Assembly (NCBI RefSeq): GCF_003053845.1
Contig: NZ_QAYG01000001.1
Span: 688,078-752,077, forward strand
Reading direction: 5' to 3'
DNA: 64,000 nt
Source of the DNA: Breoghania corrubedonensis
GTDB lineage: Bacteria; Pseudomonadota; Alphaproteobacteria; Rhizobiales; Stappiaceae
Position 1 is the first letter of the stretch, and every line of letters begins with the position of its first letter. The position numbers and the translations under genes were made by a program. The notes under the pieces are model-generated. The model did no database searches and was not told the DNA's origin. It saw only the letters and a list, made by a program, of their open reading frames with translations. Shown here piece after piece: positions 31,958 to 41,950 of this stretch.

Positions 31958-32847
31958 GCGCCGCGAACTCCTCCGGCATCGTGCGCGCGTCCGGTGCGGG
32001 TCAGCGTTTCCTGCGCTACCTGCTCTATGCGCTGCTGGTGCTGTTCTGCCTCTACTATCTCGTTCCGCTCTACGTCATGCTGACGACATCGTTGAAGACG
32101 GTGGGCGAGATCCGCACCGGATCGCTGATGGCGCTGCCGGACGCGCCCACCCTGGGGGCGTGGTCCAAGGCCTGGGATACGGCCTGCGTCGGCGTGCGCT
32201 GCGACGGACTGAAACCCTATTTCTGGAATTCAGTGGTCATGGTGGTGCCGGCCGTCCTGCTGTCGACCCTCCTCGGCGCCCTCAACGGCTATGCGCTGAC
32301 CAAGTGGCGCTTTCGCGGCGCCAACATCATCTTCGCGCTGATGCTGTTCGGCGCCTTCATCCCGTTCCAGGTGGTGTTGCTGCCGATGGCCCGCACCCTC
32401 GGCCTGCTCGGCCTTGCCGGCTCAGTCTTCGGGCTGATCCTGGTGCACACGGTCTACGGGCTCGCCTTCTCCACCCTCTTTTTCCGCAACTTCTTCGTCG
32501 GCGTGTCAGACAGCATCGTCAACGCGGCGAAGATCGACGGGGCGGGTTTCTTCCGGATCTTCTTCGCGATCATGATGCCGATGGCGCTGCCGGCCATCGT
32601 CGTCACCATCATCTGGCAGTTCACCCAGATCTGGAACGACTTCCTGTTCGGCGTCGCCTTCACCATCGGCGACAGCAACCCGCTCACCGTGGCGCTCAAC
32701 AACCTCGTCAACACCTCCACCGGCGTGAAGGAGTACAACGTCGACATGGCCGCCGCGATCATCGCCGCGCTGCCGACGCTGCTCGTCTACATCATTGCCG
32801 GCAAGTATTTCGTCCGCGGTCTGGCCGCCGGCGCTGTGAAAGAATAG
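31954..32847 (+). CDS. Sugar ABC transporter permease (MalG-like)
   Basis: This is the second permease of the CUT1 importer, 297 aa, six helices. It has the usual helix-1 end [20 protein letters not shown], the EAA loop [20 protein letters not shown], and a C-terminal [20 protein letters not shown]. It starts at an ATG overlapping the previous stop by four bases; a much longer frame upstream is only an alternative reading of the first permease gene. It forms a heterodimer with the product of 31085-31957. Confidence 0.92.
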   Translation: MSAANSSGIVRASGAGQRFLRYLLYALLVLFCLYYLVPLYVMLTTSLKTVGEIRTGSLMALPDAPTLGAWSKAWDTACVGVRCDGLKPYFWNSVVMVVPAVLLSTLLGALNGYALTKWRFRGANIIFALMLFGAFIPFQVVLLPMARTLGLLGLAGSVFGLILVHTVYGLAFSTLFFRNFFVGVSDSIVNAAKIDGAGFFRIFFAIMMPMALPAIVVTIIWQFTQIWNDFLFGVAFTIGDSNPLTVALNNLVNTSTGVKEYNVDMAAAIIAALPTLLVYIIAGKYFVRGLAAGAVKE

Positions 32848-32854
32848 GCACATC

Positions 32855-33961
32855 ATGGCCAGCATCAGCCTTAACAACGTCTTCAAGCGCTTCGGCAGCA
32901 CGGAAGTCCTCAAGGGCATCGATCTGGAGATCGAGGACGGCGAGTTCATCGTGCTCGTCGGCCCGTCGGGCTGCGGAAAGTCCACGCTTTTGAACCTGAT
33001 TTCGGGGCTCGAGACGATCTCCGAGGGAGAGGTGCTGATCGGCGACAAGCGCGTCAACAACGTGCCGCCCAAGGACCGCGACATCGCTCTCGTCTTCCAG
33101 TCCTACGCGCTCTATCCCACCAAGAACGTGCGCGACAACATCACCTTCGGCATGCAAACCCGCAAGGTGCCGGAGAGTGAGCAGCAGGCCGCCCTTTCCG
33201 AAGTTTCGGAAATGCTGCACATCGACCATTTGCTGGAGCGCAAGCCCGGCCAGCTTTCCGGCGGCCAGCGCCAACGCGTGGCCATGGGACGGGCACTGGT
33301 GCGCAAGCCGGAGGTTTTTCTCTTCGATGAGCCGCTGTCCAATCTCGACGCCAAGCTCAGGATCGAGATGCGCACCGAGATCAAGAAACTGCACCAGCGG
33401 CTCGGCAAGACCATCGTCTACGTCACCCACGACCAGATCGAGGCGATGACGCTTGCCTCGCGCATCGCGGTGATGGACAATGGCCATATCCGCCAGTTTG
33501 CCGATCCGACAACGGTCTACGAGGATCCCGTCGATCTGTTCGTCGCCAGCTTCATGGGGTCTCCGCCGATGAACATGCTGCCAGGCAAAATTTTGCGCGA
33601 TGGCGGGCTTTTCATCGAACCGGCCGGTGATACGAGCGGACTGCGCTTTCCCGTTCCAGGCGAGATCGCCAGCCGGTTCACCGCCAATGAAGGGCACGAG
33701 GTGGTCCTTGGCCTGCGTCCGGAAACGATCTTCGCCGCCGGCGCCGAACTTGCCGGCCCGGACCGTTTCGTCTTCGAGCGACCGATCGACGTGATCGAGC
33801 CGACCGGGCCGGACACGATGCTGGTTTTCACGATCGGCGAGACGGAAATGATCGCCCGCGTCCGACCACAGGACGAGGCCCCCGTGGGAACATCTTTCCG
33901 TTTCGAGGTCGAGATGGCCAAGGCGAAACTGTTCGACCGCGCAACCGGCGTTCGGCTATAG
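32855..33961 (+). CDS. Sugar ABC transporter ATP-binding protein (MalK/UgpC type)
   Basis: This is the ATPase of the sugar importer, 368 aa. Walker A is GPSGCGKST (37-45), the Q-loop VFQSYALYP, the signature [15 protein letters not shown], Walker [14 protein letters not shown], and the switch His VTHDQIEAM. Residues from about 240 on form the MalK-type OB-fold regulatory domain (GLRPETIF). It starts eight bases after the second permease. The ATPase could also serve other CUT1 permeases in the cell, as UgpC/MsmX types do. Confidence 0.92.
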   Translation: MASISLNNVFKRFGSTEVLKGIDLEIEDGEFIVLVGPSGCGKSTLLNLISGLETISEGEVLIGDKRVNNVPPKDRDIALVFQSYALYPTKNVRDNITFGMQTRKVPESEQQAALSEVSEMLHIDHLLERKPGQLSGGQRQRVAMGRALVRKPEVFLFDEPLSNLDAKLRIEMRTEIKKLHQRLGKTIVYVTHDQIEAMTLASRIAVMDNGHIRQFADPTTVYEDPVDLFVASFMGSPPMNMLPGKILRDGGLFIEPAGDTSGLRFPVPGEIASRFTANEGHEVVLGLRPETIFAAGAELAGPDRFVFERPIDVIEPTGPDTMLVFTIGETEMIARVRPQDEAPVGTSFRFEVEMAKAKLFDRATGVRL

Positions 33962-34050
33962 AGCACTTGTCCTTCAAGCGGACTCGTTTGGTCGACAAGA
34001 AACCGCTTCCTCAACGCGCCCCGTGACGCGATCTCTGCTTCAAAACAGAA

Positions 34051-34076
34051 AAGCGGCGCCGTCTCCGGCGCCGCTT
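34051..34076. terminator. Bidirectional terminator
   Basis: AAGCGGCGCCG-TCTC-CGGCGCCGCTT is a perfect 11-bp stem flanked by A/T-rich ends (AACAGA before, CACAAG after). It sits between the convergent sugar ABC and DUF1150 genes. Confidence 0.75.
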
Positions 34077-34118
34077 CACAAGATACCGTCTCTTCACCGG
34101 CCCGGCGTTTTCGCGGGA

Positions 34119-34370
34119 TCAGTGAACGCTGACAGGCGTCAACTCGTTCTCGACCGCGTTGGCGAGGATCGCGTCGCGGCTGTCGGAGAGCATGATCGGC
34201 GAGCCGTCGGCCGCCAGAAGCGCCCACAGCTTGAGTCCTTCCGCCATTTGCGGCGCGCTGGGGAAGAGGTCGTTGATGTCTTCCGAACGCAGCTGGCGGA
34301 TATAGGCGATGTGACCGTCACCCAGATGGGCGAAGGCCTCTTCGTGCATGTTCTTCAGGTTCTCGGTCAT
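34119..34370 (-). CDS. DUF1150 family protein
   Basis: A small cytosolic protein (83 aa) of a family found almost only in alphaproteobacteria. It begins MTENLKNMHEEAFAHLGDGH and carries the conserved HIAYIRQL and KLWALLAADGSPIMLSDSR. The ATG at 34370 has AGGAG nine bases before it. It follows the hsp20 gene by about 110 bases on the same strand. That gene pair recurs in this class of bacteria and suggests a shared stress role. The function is unknown. Confidence 0.88.
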   Translation of the reverse strand: MTENLKNMHEEAFAHLGDGHIAYIRQLRSEDINDLFPSAPQMAEGLKLWALLAADGSPIMLSDSRDAILANAVENELTPVSVH

Positions 34371-34479
34371 AGACGATCGCTCCTGGGTTACACGGGCCGG
34401 TTCGGGTTTACGCCCCTGACCTTGCGTGCGGCTCGCTTTCGCCTTGCCGGGCACGCGCGATCAGGATGGCCGGGTCTGC

Positions 34480-34908
34480 TCAATCGTGCGCCGAAATCGA
34501 GATCCGACGCACGGTCCGTTCAGGTTCCGGACGGACCAGATCAATCGAAAGCAGACCGTCCTTCAGGTCGGCACCCAAAATGACGATGCCTTCCGCCAGC
34601 ACGAAGGTTCGCTGGAACTGTCTGGCCGCGATGCCGCGGTGCAGGTACTGGCGGTTGTTGTCCTCGGTCTGTCGACCGCGGATGACGAGCTGGTTTTCCT
34701 CGACCGTCACATCGAGCTGATCGCTGGTGAAGCCGGCCACGGCAAGCGTGATCCGCAGGATCTCGCCCTGCTCGTCGCCGCGCGGTACACGCTCGATATT
34801 GTACGGAGGGTATCCATCGTTGGCGGCCTTCGAGACCCGATCCAACACCCGTTCGATATCGTCGAAACCGAGCAGCAAAGGGCTCGAAAACGCCGAAAGA
34901 CGCGACAT
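34480..34908 (-). CDS. Small heat-shock protein, Hsp20/IbpA class A
   Basis: An ATP-independent holdase chaperone of 142 aa. The alpha-crystallin domain spans about residues 35-130 with YNIERVPRGDEQGEILRITL, VTVEENQLVIRGR and the RQFQRTFVLAEGI strand. The C-terminal I-x-I-type anchor is in RRISISAHD. The early phrase GFDDIERVLDRV matches rhizobial HspA/IbpA proteins. The ATG at 34908 has AAGGA nine bases before it, and this AAGGA is buried in a ROSE-like hairpin (34913-34936). A heat-shock sigma promoter lies upstream. It is therefore likely to be controlled twice by temperature. Confidence 0.92.
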   Translation of the reverse strand: MSRLSAFSSPLLLGFDDIERVLDRVSKAANDGYPPYNIERVPRGDEQGEILRITLAVAGFTSDQLDVTVEENQLVIRGRQTEDNNRQYLHRGIAARQFQRTFVLAEGIVILGADLKDGLLSIDLVRPEPERTVRRISISAHD

Positions 34909-34912
34909 CGTC

Positions 34913-34936
34913 AAAGTCCTTTTCCCAAGCGACCTT
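34913..34936 (-). ncRNA. ROSE-type RNA thermometer hairpin (3' stem) before hsp20
   Basis: In the minus-strand message, AAGGUCGCUU-GGGAA-AAGGACUUU folds into a hairpin that traps the AAGGA ribosome site, nine bases before the AUG. The 5' arm carries UCGCU, which fits the UYGCU motif of ROSE elements. It gives the expected G-G mismatch and one unpaired C opposite AGGA. ROSE thermometers are known before small heat-shock genes in rhizobia. The full element probably extends to about 35005, where further weak stems are possible. Confidence 0.7.
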
Positions 34937-35011
34937 GGCCTTAGCGATCTTGCTAAACCCGGACCCGAATTCGGCATCCGGTCGGACCATCGCGGTCCGC
35001 TTCGGGAATGA

Positions 35012-35040
35012 ATATGGGCAGGATGCGGGCACGGTTCAAG
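35012..35040 (-). promoter_or_regulatory. RpoH (sigma-32) promoter of hsp20
   Basis: On the minus strand CTTGAA (from 35040) and CCCATAT (from 35018) match the heat-shock sigma consensus, with 18 bases between CTTG and CCCATAT. Transcription would begin near 35005 and give a leader of about 97 bases, the usual size for a ROSE leader. Confidence 0.6.
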
Positions 35041-35122
35041 AATGGACGTTGCCTTGTCGGCACATCATGGTGGAGAAATCGTGTGAAAGCGGCCACGCCA
35101 TGCGCGCCGCACCACTGACAAA

Positions 35123-35884
35123 TCAGTCCTTGCCCGCGGTTCCTCCCCCATTGCCACCATTGCCGTTGCCAAGACCGCCCCCGCCGCCATCGCTGCGTCC
35201 GCGCGCGCGGTCAACCGGCTGCGCGGCCGGGCTTACACCGCAGGTCGACGCCGCACGATAATCGGGCCACAACCGCGCCTGCCCGGCCAACAACGGAAAG
35301 TCCGCTGCCAGAGCCGCCGCGTCGCGTTGCATGATGTCGGAGACGTCCCCCTCGACCAAGACACTCGTGCAGGGTTCTGTAACGAGTTGACAGGCCCCGC
35401 CACGACGGCAAACCTCGGCACTGCCGTGCAACAGCAGGAAGGCGGTACGGCCGGCGGCATGCGTGACATCGACCACGGTTCCCCGAATGCCGACGATCGC
35501 CACGGGCGTCGTGATCGAGACATCATCGCGACCGGGCCGTGTCCCGGCACCGAGAAAGCGCAGGGCGCCCTTTGTCATGTTGAGCCGAACCCGGGCCGCA
35601 CCGCCGCGGAAAACGAACTCGTCGAGCACCACTTCGCTCCCCTCGCCCACGACGAGACGGGAGCCATCGATAAAGTGAAACTGCCCGCTGGAGGCGGCAC
35701 GCGCGCGGATGCTTTCCTTGAAATGAACATCGCTGCCGCGCGACAACACCCGGGTGGGGCCGGAACTGGTCGTTCCCGTCACGGATCCGGAGATCGCGAA
35801 GGCATCGCCAATCGTCTCGGCGGCCCAAGCCAGACCGGCCGAGAACGTCAGAAGATAGCAACCGAGGACAATAGCGCGGATCAC
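35123..35884 (-). CDS. Exported FecR-domain protein with Gly/Asn-rich tail
   Basis: A 253-aa protein with a signal peptide (IRAIVLGCYLLTFSAGLAWA, then AET). A FecR-type beta domain follows at about residues 35-160: LSRGSDVHFKESI, SRLVVGEGSEVVLDEFVF and TPVAIVGIRGTVVDV. This is the pattern of periplasmic FecR/LysM-associated proteins, not of the membrane anti-sigma FecR. The last 30 residues are low-complexity Gly/Asn (GGGGGLGNGNGGNGGG). I choose the GTG at 35884 with AAGGGA nine bases before it. No sigma factor or TonB receptor gene lies next to it. Its role is unknown. Confidence 0.78.
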   Translation of the reverse strand: MIRAIVLGCYLLTFSAGLAWAAETIGDAFAISGSVTGTTSSGPTRVLSRGSDVHFKESIRARAASSGQFHFIDGSRLVVGEGSEVVLDEFVFRGGAARVRLNMTKGALRFLGAGTRPGRDDVSITTPVAIVGIRGTVVDVTHAAGRTAFLLLHGSAEVCRRGGACQLVTEPCTSVLVEGDVSDIMQRDAAALAADFPLLAGQARLWPDYRAASTCGVSPAAQPVDRARGRSDGGGGGLGNGNGGNGGGTAGKD

Positions 35885-36184
35885 GATGCGTCTTCCCTTC
35901 AAGCAGCAGGATTTCAGGAAGCGGACCTTCAAGAAGCAGACAAAGCCGCTGAGCCTGGCTCTTGCGCCGCGTGCCGATCCCGCTTTGCGTCCGCAAAGGC
36001 GGATGCGAGTGGCATTCATCGTTTCAGAATGACCGGTGCTGTGACGTGCCTTATATCACGCAACGTCAATTTTTCCGAACCTTTGCCACCGGCCTCCTCC
36101 CCCAAAATGATGCGCGCCCGAACGCAAGAAAGCCGCGGCCAGAGCCGCGGCTTTCAACATTGATGAGGAATTCGGCGGACCTAG
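35885..36184. other. Intergenic region without gene
   Basis: About 300 bases between the fecR-domain gene (reading left) and the end of pcaF. It holds the presumed promoter of the former and the pcaF terminator at 36129-36154. I see no coding sequence. Confidence 0.5.
36129..36154 (-). terminator. Terminator of the pcaIJF operon
   Basis: AAAGCCGCGGC-CAGA-GCCGCGGCTTT, a perfect 11-bp stem 30 bases after the pcaF stop. On the minus strand it ends in TTTCTT. Confidence 0.75.
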
Positions 36185-37390
<1,206 letters not shown>

Positions 37391-37452
37391 GATTCTGACT
37401 TTCCTCTCACGACCGATCCTCTTCGGCCAAACTCTCTCGAACAGCCCGCGCC

Positions 37453-38226
37453 TCAGGCCTGCTCGCCGTGCGCGGCGGCAGTGCGGGCGTTGAGGGCGCG
37501 CAGCGCCTCAAGCTCGTGTGCGCTTGGCGGCAAGGTCTCTTCCACCTTGTCGGCGAACTGCACATCCCAGCCTGTCGCCTCGATTATCTCCTCGCGGGTG
37601 GCGCCGGGATGAATGGAGACGACCTGGAATTCCTTCGTTTCCGGCTCCGGCCGCATGATGCACAGATCCGTGACGATCATGTTCGGCCCCTTGGTGGTGA
37701 CGCCGAGCTTTTCGCGCGAATTGTGCCCCTCGCCGTGGCCGAGCGAGGTGCGGAAGGAGAGCTTGTCCACAAAGCTGCGCTTGCCCTGCTTCATGACGAC
37801 GAAGATCTGGCCGCAGGAAGTGGCGATCTCCGGTGCGCCGCCGCCACCGGGCAGGCGGACCTTGGGGTTGTCGTAGTCTCCGATGACGGTGGAATTGATG
37901 TTGCCGTACCTGTCGATCTCCGCACCGCCAAGAAACCCGACGGTGATACGCCCGCCCTGCAGCCAGTAGCGGAACATCTCCGGCACGGCAACGGTCGTCA
38001 GCGCGGTCTCGCACAGCTCGCCATCGCCGATGGAGAGCGGCAGCACTTCGGGCCGGGTGCCGATGGTGCCGGATTCATAAATCAGCGTGATGTCGGGCGC
38101 ATGGGTGAGGCGGGCGAGGTTGCAGGCGGCCGACGGCATGCCGATGCCGACGAAGCAGACGTCATCATTCGCAAGCGCGCGTGCGGCGGCGATCGTCATC
38201 ATCTCGGTGGAAGTGTAATCCATCAT
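37453..38226 (-). CDS. pcaJ: 3-oxoadipate CoA-transferase, beta subunit
   Basis: This is the beta subunit (257 aa) of the enzyme that moves CoA from succinyl-CoA to 3-oxoadipate. The family I CoA-transferase pattern is present: CFVGIGMPSAACNLARL, then LIYESGTIG with the catalytic Glu, and GGAEIDRYGNINSTVIG. It starts at ATG 38226, eight bases after the alpha-subunit stop, inside a GAGGGA-ATGATG context. Similarity to GctB-like subunits means a related 3-oxo-acid is possible, but the pcaF and pcaR neighbours settle the role. Confidence 0.87.
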   Translation of the reverse strand: MMDYTSTEMMTIAAARALANDDVCFVGIGMPSAACNLARLTHAPDITLIYESGTIGTRPEVLPLSIGDGELCETALTTVAVPEMFRYWLQGGRITVGFLGGAEIDRYGNINSTVIGDYDNPKVRLPGGGGAPEIATSCGQIFVVMKQGKRSFVDKLSFRTSLGHGEGHNSREKLGVTTKGPNMIVTDLCIMRPEPETKEFQVVSIHPGATREEIIEATGWDVQFADKVEETLPPSAHELEALRALNARTAAAHGEQA

Positions 38227-38234
38227 CGCGTCCC

Positions 38235-39086
38235 TCACGCCCTCTCGCCAGCGTAAGCCGCGAAAGCCTCCGGGCCCTTTTCCATGACATTCTCCTGCAT
38301 CCAGGCCTTGAAGGCGTCGCGGTCGCGCGCGATCGGGTCCCATGCCTTGTAGAAGGCGTTGTCGCGCGGATAACGGCCCTGAACATAGGAGGGATGGGCG
38401 CCGCCGGGGACCTCGACGACGGCGGAAACCGTCCAGGAGGGCAGGACGCAGGAATTGGGCGAGGGAGGCGCCAGATCGTCGACGATCTCCTCCACCGTGA
38501 CGATCGAACGCTCGGCCGCCAGCACCGCCTCCTTCTGCACACCCACGATGCCTTCGATCAGCACGTTGCCCTGCCGGTCGGCCCGATTGGCGTGGATGAT
38601 CGCGACATCCGGGCGGATGGACGGAACGGCCGCCAGTTTCTCGCCCGTGAAGGGACAGGTGACCGACTTGATGTTCTCATTGACCTTGGCGAGATCCGCG
38701 CCACGGTAGCCCCTGAAGATCGCGCAGGGCAGCCCGGCCGCGCCCGCCTCGTAGGCGTTCGCCATGGCCGCGTGACTGTGCTCCTCCAGCGCGAGCGGCT
38801 TCGGCCACTGCTTTTCAACCGCATCGCGCAGCCGGTGCAGCGAGCCGACGCCGGGATTGCCGCCCCAGGAGAAGACCAGCTTGTCGACACAGCCCATGCC
38901 GATGAGCTGGTCGTAGAGAATGTCCGGCGTCATGCGGATGATGGTCAGGCCCTTGCGCTGCTGACGGATCACCTCGTGACCGGCGGCATAGGGAATGAGG
39001 TGGGTGAAGCCTTCCATCGCCACCTTGTCGCCATCGCGCACCAACTCCGCGACAGCCTCCTTCAATGTCATGATACGAGCCATCAT
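38235..39086 (-). CDS. pcaI: 3-oxoadipate CoA-transferase, alpha subunit
   Basis: The alpha subunit (283 aa) begins MARIMTLKEAVAELVRDGDK after a doubled ATG (39086 or 39083). It has the CoA-transferase glycine region (SWGGNPGVGSLHRLRD) and the later VAIIHANRADRQGNVLIEG. It is the first gene of pcaI-pcaJ-pcaF and is divergent from the IclR regulator gene. The 346-base region between them holds inverted repeats fitting PcaR-type control by 3-oxoadipate, as known in rhizobia. Confidence 0.87.
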   Translation of the reverse strand: MMARIMTLKEAVAELVRDGDKVAMEGFTHLIPYAAGHEVIRQQRKGLTIIRMTPDILYDQLIGMGCVDKLVFSWGGNPGVGSLHRLRDAVEKQWPKPLALEEHSHAAMANAYEAGAAGLPCAIFRGYRGADLAKVNENIKSVTCPFTGEKLAAVPSIRPDVAIIHANRADRQGNVLIEGIVGVQKEAVLAAERSIVTVEEIVDDLAPPSPNSCVLPSWTVSAVVEVPGGAHPSYVQGRYPRDNAFYKAWDPIARDRDAFKAWMQENVMEKGPEAFAAYAGERA

Positions 39087-39323
39087 ACCCGTCCGTCTCT
39101 CCCTGGGTCACGCCTTCGCAACGCGGGCCGGGGCGGCAACACACATCCTCTTGTCGCCACCCGCGCCTCCCGACACGAAACCCGGCTTGCCGCCTGACGC
39201 ATCGGCAAACCCGGTTTACAAAACATCGCAACCAAATCAAGGGGCTTCATCCCGCTCCCCCGCTTGAGACGCCAGACCTCCGCTTCGAGGCTCGGCGCAG
39301 GCGGATCGAGAGAGTTGCAAATG

Positions 39324-39349
39324 TTCGAAATGCGAACTAATATTCGCAT
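39324..39349. promoter_or_regulatory. Candidate PcaR (IclR) operator
   Basis: Two overlapping dyads: TTCG-AAATG-CGAA (39324-39336) and ATGCGAA-CTAATA-TTCGCAT (39330-39349, perfect 7-bp arms). IclR-type pobR/pcaR sites use TTCGC/GCGAA half sites. The site lies in the pcaI-pcaR gap, 84 bases before the regulator start. Confidence 0.55.
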
Positions 39350-39432
39350 AGCGATACGTTTTGCGTCCGAACGCCGCCCCTGTCAAGACCGACAGCGGTG
39401 ACAGAGCGAAAGCGACAAGAACGGGTGAAGAG

Positions 39433-40290
39433 ATGACGCAGTTGATTGCCACCCCACAAACGCAGCCCGAAGGCGACGGCGCAGACCAGCCTGGCGGAGA
39501 GGAAGAAACCCCTCGCGGTCGCGAGTTCGTCAGTTCGCTGGAACGCGGCCTGAAAGTGATGCAGGCCCTGGGCGATGCCCCGGAAGGGCTGACGCTGACC
39601 GATGTCGCCGGGCGTATCGGCCTCACCCGCGCGACAGCCCGGCGTTTCCTGCTGACGCTGGTCGAACTCGGGTACGTGCGCCAGGAGCGACGGCTCTTCC
39701 TCCTCACACCGAAAGTGCTGTCGCTGGGCGTGACCTATCTGTCCAACCGACCGATCTGGCAGACGGCGGAACCGGTCATGCGGGAGTTGTCGCGGCGCGT
39801 GAACGAATCCTGTTCCGCCGCCGTGCTGGACGGCACCGAGGTCGTCTACGTGGCGCGCGTTGCCGGCAAGCGCATCATGTCCGTCAACATCACGATCGGT
39901 ACGAGATTGCCGGCATTGGTTACCTCGATGGGCCGCGTTCTGCTGTCCAACCTGTCGCCAACCGCACTGCATGCGTTTCTCGCCAAGGCTGAAATCGAAC
40001 GCTTCACGCAATACACAGTCACCGACCGCGACGCTCTGGCCGCCGAGATCAACAAGGTCCGCACGCGCGGCTATGCGATTGTCGATCAGGAACTGGAAGT
40101 TGGTCTGAGATCAATAGCGGTTCCGCTACGTGATCGCGCAGGCCGTGCCTTTGCCGGCCTCAACATTTCCACGCAGACGGCCCGTGTCTCCAGCGAGACC
40201 CTTGTGACCGATTTCCTGCCGCTGATGCGCGAAGCCGCCCGGCGCATCGGGGACTTCTACGGAACCCAGCCGCAAGCTTCATTGTCATAA
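39433..40290 (+). CDS. pcaR: IclR family regulator of the pca genes
   Basis: A 285-aa IclR-type regulator. The winged helix covers about residues 30-95 (SLERGLKVMQALGDAPEGLT, LTDVAGRIGLTRATARRFLL). The C-terminal effector domain has AAVLDGTEVVYVARV and GYAIVDQELEVGLRSIAVPL. In the PcaR/PobR/CatR subgroup this domain binds beta-ketoadipate or related ring-cleavage acids. I use ATG 39433; an in-frame TTG at 39361 only adds a polar tail. It is divergent from pcaIJF, which it probably activates. Confidence 0.87.
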   Translation: MTQLIATPQTQPEGDGADQPGGEEETPRGREFVSSLERGLKVMQALGDAPEGLTLTDVAGRIGLTRATARRFLLTLVELGYVRQERRLFLLTPKVLSLGVTYLSNRPIWQTAEPVMRELSRRVNESCSAAVLDGTEVVYVARVAGKRIMSVNITIGTRLPALVTSMGRVLLSNLSPTALHAFLAKAEIERFTQYTVTDRDALAAEINKVRTRGYAIVDQELEVGLRSIAVPLRDRAGRAFAGLNISTQTARVSSETLVTDFLPLMREAARRIGDFYGTQPQASLS

Positions 40291-40524
40291 ATTTCAATGC
40301 CGGCAAACTACCGTTGCGAATACCCTTCCGTTTCGTAGGAAGAAAGTCGGCATTGACCCCAAGCTGTGCGGTATGACATTGCGAAAACATATGGTATAAA
40401 TGTCGGATTAGTCTGAAGGACCCGTGGTTCAAGAGGTCTAGCGCGAAGACTAGTTTCTTTCGCAGTGCACGTGAGAAGAAGCACGAAGGACGCGCATCTC
40501 CGCGCACCCAACGGAAGGGCCCAG

Positions 40525-41223
40525 ATGGTCACGTCACAACGTCAAGCCGCATCGACGCGGGACAGATTGGTGTTTTCGGCTTGCAAGATTTTTGCTTCGA
40601 AAGGCTATCGCGATACGACAGTCGCCGATATCTGTGAAGCAGCCCAGGCCAACATCGCTTCGGTCAACTATCATTTCGGAAACAAGGAAAGCCTTTATCG
40701 GCAGGTTTTCCAGCGCCAGATCGATCTTTACGAGCCGCCGCATTTGCCGCCCGTCGCCAATTGCGAGGACGGTGTGAAGGTTCTCAAATCCTTCATCGTG
40801 GATCGTCTGGAATGGCTGGTGCAGGATGACCCGCTGGAACGGCTGATCCGCGCGGAACTGGTTCAGCCCACCGGGCTGGTGGACGATCTGCGTGTCGCCG
40901 GACTGGAAAAGTCACAAACCCATTTCATCGAAGCCGTACGCATGGCCAGCGGCGACGCGCTGCCCGAGGCGACGGTTCGCCTCTGCGTGACCAGTATCCT
41001 CAGTCAGTGCAGGGCGCTCATGGCACTCAGCCAGCTCGGGTTTTACGCGACATCCGCGCCGCGCCCGACCGACGCCGAAATCGAGACCTTCGCAAATCAC
41101 GTCACGGTGTTCTCGGTCGCCGGTATCAAAGCGCTGACAGAGCGTCAGCAGAACCCCGGTGCGGGTTTCACGCAGACGCAATCCACGTCTCAATCCAGCG
41201 AACCGCTTGCGCAACACTCGTAA
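40525..41223 (+). CDS. TetR family regulator (CecR/DUF1956-like)
   Basis: A 232-aa regulator with N-terminal TetR helix-turn-helix at about residues 10-60 (TRDRLVFSACKIFASKGYRD, TTVADICEAAQANIASVNYHF). The C-terminal part resembles the YbiH/CecR group. ATG 40525 has GGAAGGG seven bases before it. There is no partner gene on the same strand; the gene stands alone between pcaR and the cobalamin genes. Its 3' end overlaps the end of the convergent cobK gene by 56 bases. Confidence 0.86.
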   Translation: MVTSQRQAASTRDRLVFSACKIFASKGYRDTTVADICEAAQANIASVNYHFGNKESLYRQVFQRQIDLYEPPHLPPVANCEDGVKVLKSFIVDRLEWLVQDDPLERLIRAELVQPTGLVDDLRVAGLEKSQTHFIEAVRMASGDALPEATVRLCVTSILSQCRALMALSQLGFYATSAPRPTDAEIETFANHVTVFSVAGIKALTERQQNPGAGFTQTQSTSQSSEPLAQHS

Positions 41224-41950
41224 CGCGGTGCCCGCCGCAAGACGGCGGGCGATCCACCATGAAAACGGGCAATGCGAGCGTGCGCGCCGCGTCGATCTTG
41301 GCGCGGCCGGACAAGCCTCCGCTGTTCTTCGCCACCACATGAGTGATGGCATGGTGGCGCAGGAGCGCGATCTCCCCACCCTCGTGCGCACACGGGCGAC
41401 CCAGCACGATCTCGCCGCCGGGCACCCTGGCACCGGCCGCCGGAGGATCGATCATCCGCATCACGAAGCGCACATCGCCCCTTTCGGCAAAGGTGGCGAT
41501 CTCCTTGCGGCCAATACCGAGAAAGACACGCGCGCCTGACGGCAGCAAAGCCGCGGCCTGCGCCAACGTCGCTACCGATCGCCAGTCGTCGCCGGGCCGC
41601 GCCTGCCATGCCGGCCTTTCCAGCCGCAGGTAATCGATCTTCGCCGCCATGCAGGCATCAACGGCGTTCGCCGTGATGCGCGCCGCGAAGGGATGGGTCG
41701 CATCGACCACGACGTCGATGTCCGCCTCACGAAGGAAACCGACAAGCCCCTCCTTGCCGCCAAAGCCGCCGATGCGGGTTTCCACGCCAAGCGCAGAGGG
41801 CTTCGCCGTGGCGCCCGCGAGCGAGGCGATCACGCGCATCCGCCGTTCCGCCATCGCCTGAACCGCGGCCAGCCGATCGGCCAGTTCGCGGGCTTCCGCC
41901 GTCCCGGCAAGAAGCAGAATGGAGACGGGTCCGTTGTGCGCGCTACTCAT
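41168..41950 (-). CDS. cobK: Precorrin-6A reductase
   Basis: CobK/CbiJ reduces precorrin-6A with NADPH in adenosylcobalamin synthesis. The 260-aa chain begins SILLLAGTAEARELADRLAA, the usual nucleotide-binding start. It continues with VDATHPFAARITANAVDAC and YLRLERPAW, both conserved in the family, then GRKEIATFAERGDVRFVMRM. The ATG at 41950 lies inside the cbiD end (8-base overlap), so the two are cotranslated. Its last 56 bases overlap the convergent TetR gene. Confidence 0.9.
   Translation of the reverse strand: MSSAHNGPVSILLLAGTAEARELADRLAAVQAMAERRMRVIASLAGATAKPSALGVETRIGGFGGKEGLVGFLREADIDVVVDATHPFAARITANAVDACMAAKIDYLRLERPAWQARPGDDWRSVATLAQAAALLPSGARVFLGIGRKEIATFAERGDVRFVMRMIDPPAAGARVPGGEIVLGRPCAHEGGEIALLRHHAITHVVAKNSGGLSGRAKIDAARTLALPVFMVDRPPSCGGHRVTSVAQAVRWIETWIASA

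Noticed and set aside
31255-32847. A 530-codon protein for the second sugar permease
   Set aside because: The first 233 codons are an out-of-frame reading of the first permease gene. The true start is the ATG at 31954 overlapping the previous stop.
41230-41250. Terminator for the TetR gene (GCCCGCCG/CGGCGGGC hairpin)
   Set aside because: It lies inside the cobK coding sequence and has no T tract; it may be only GC-rich coding DNA.
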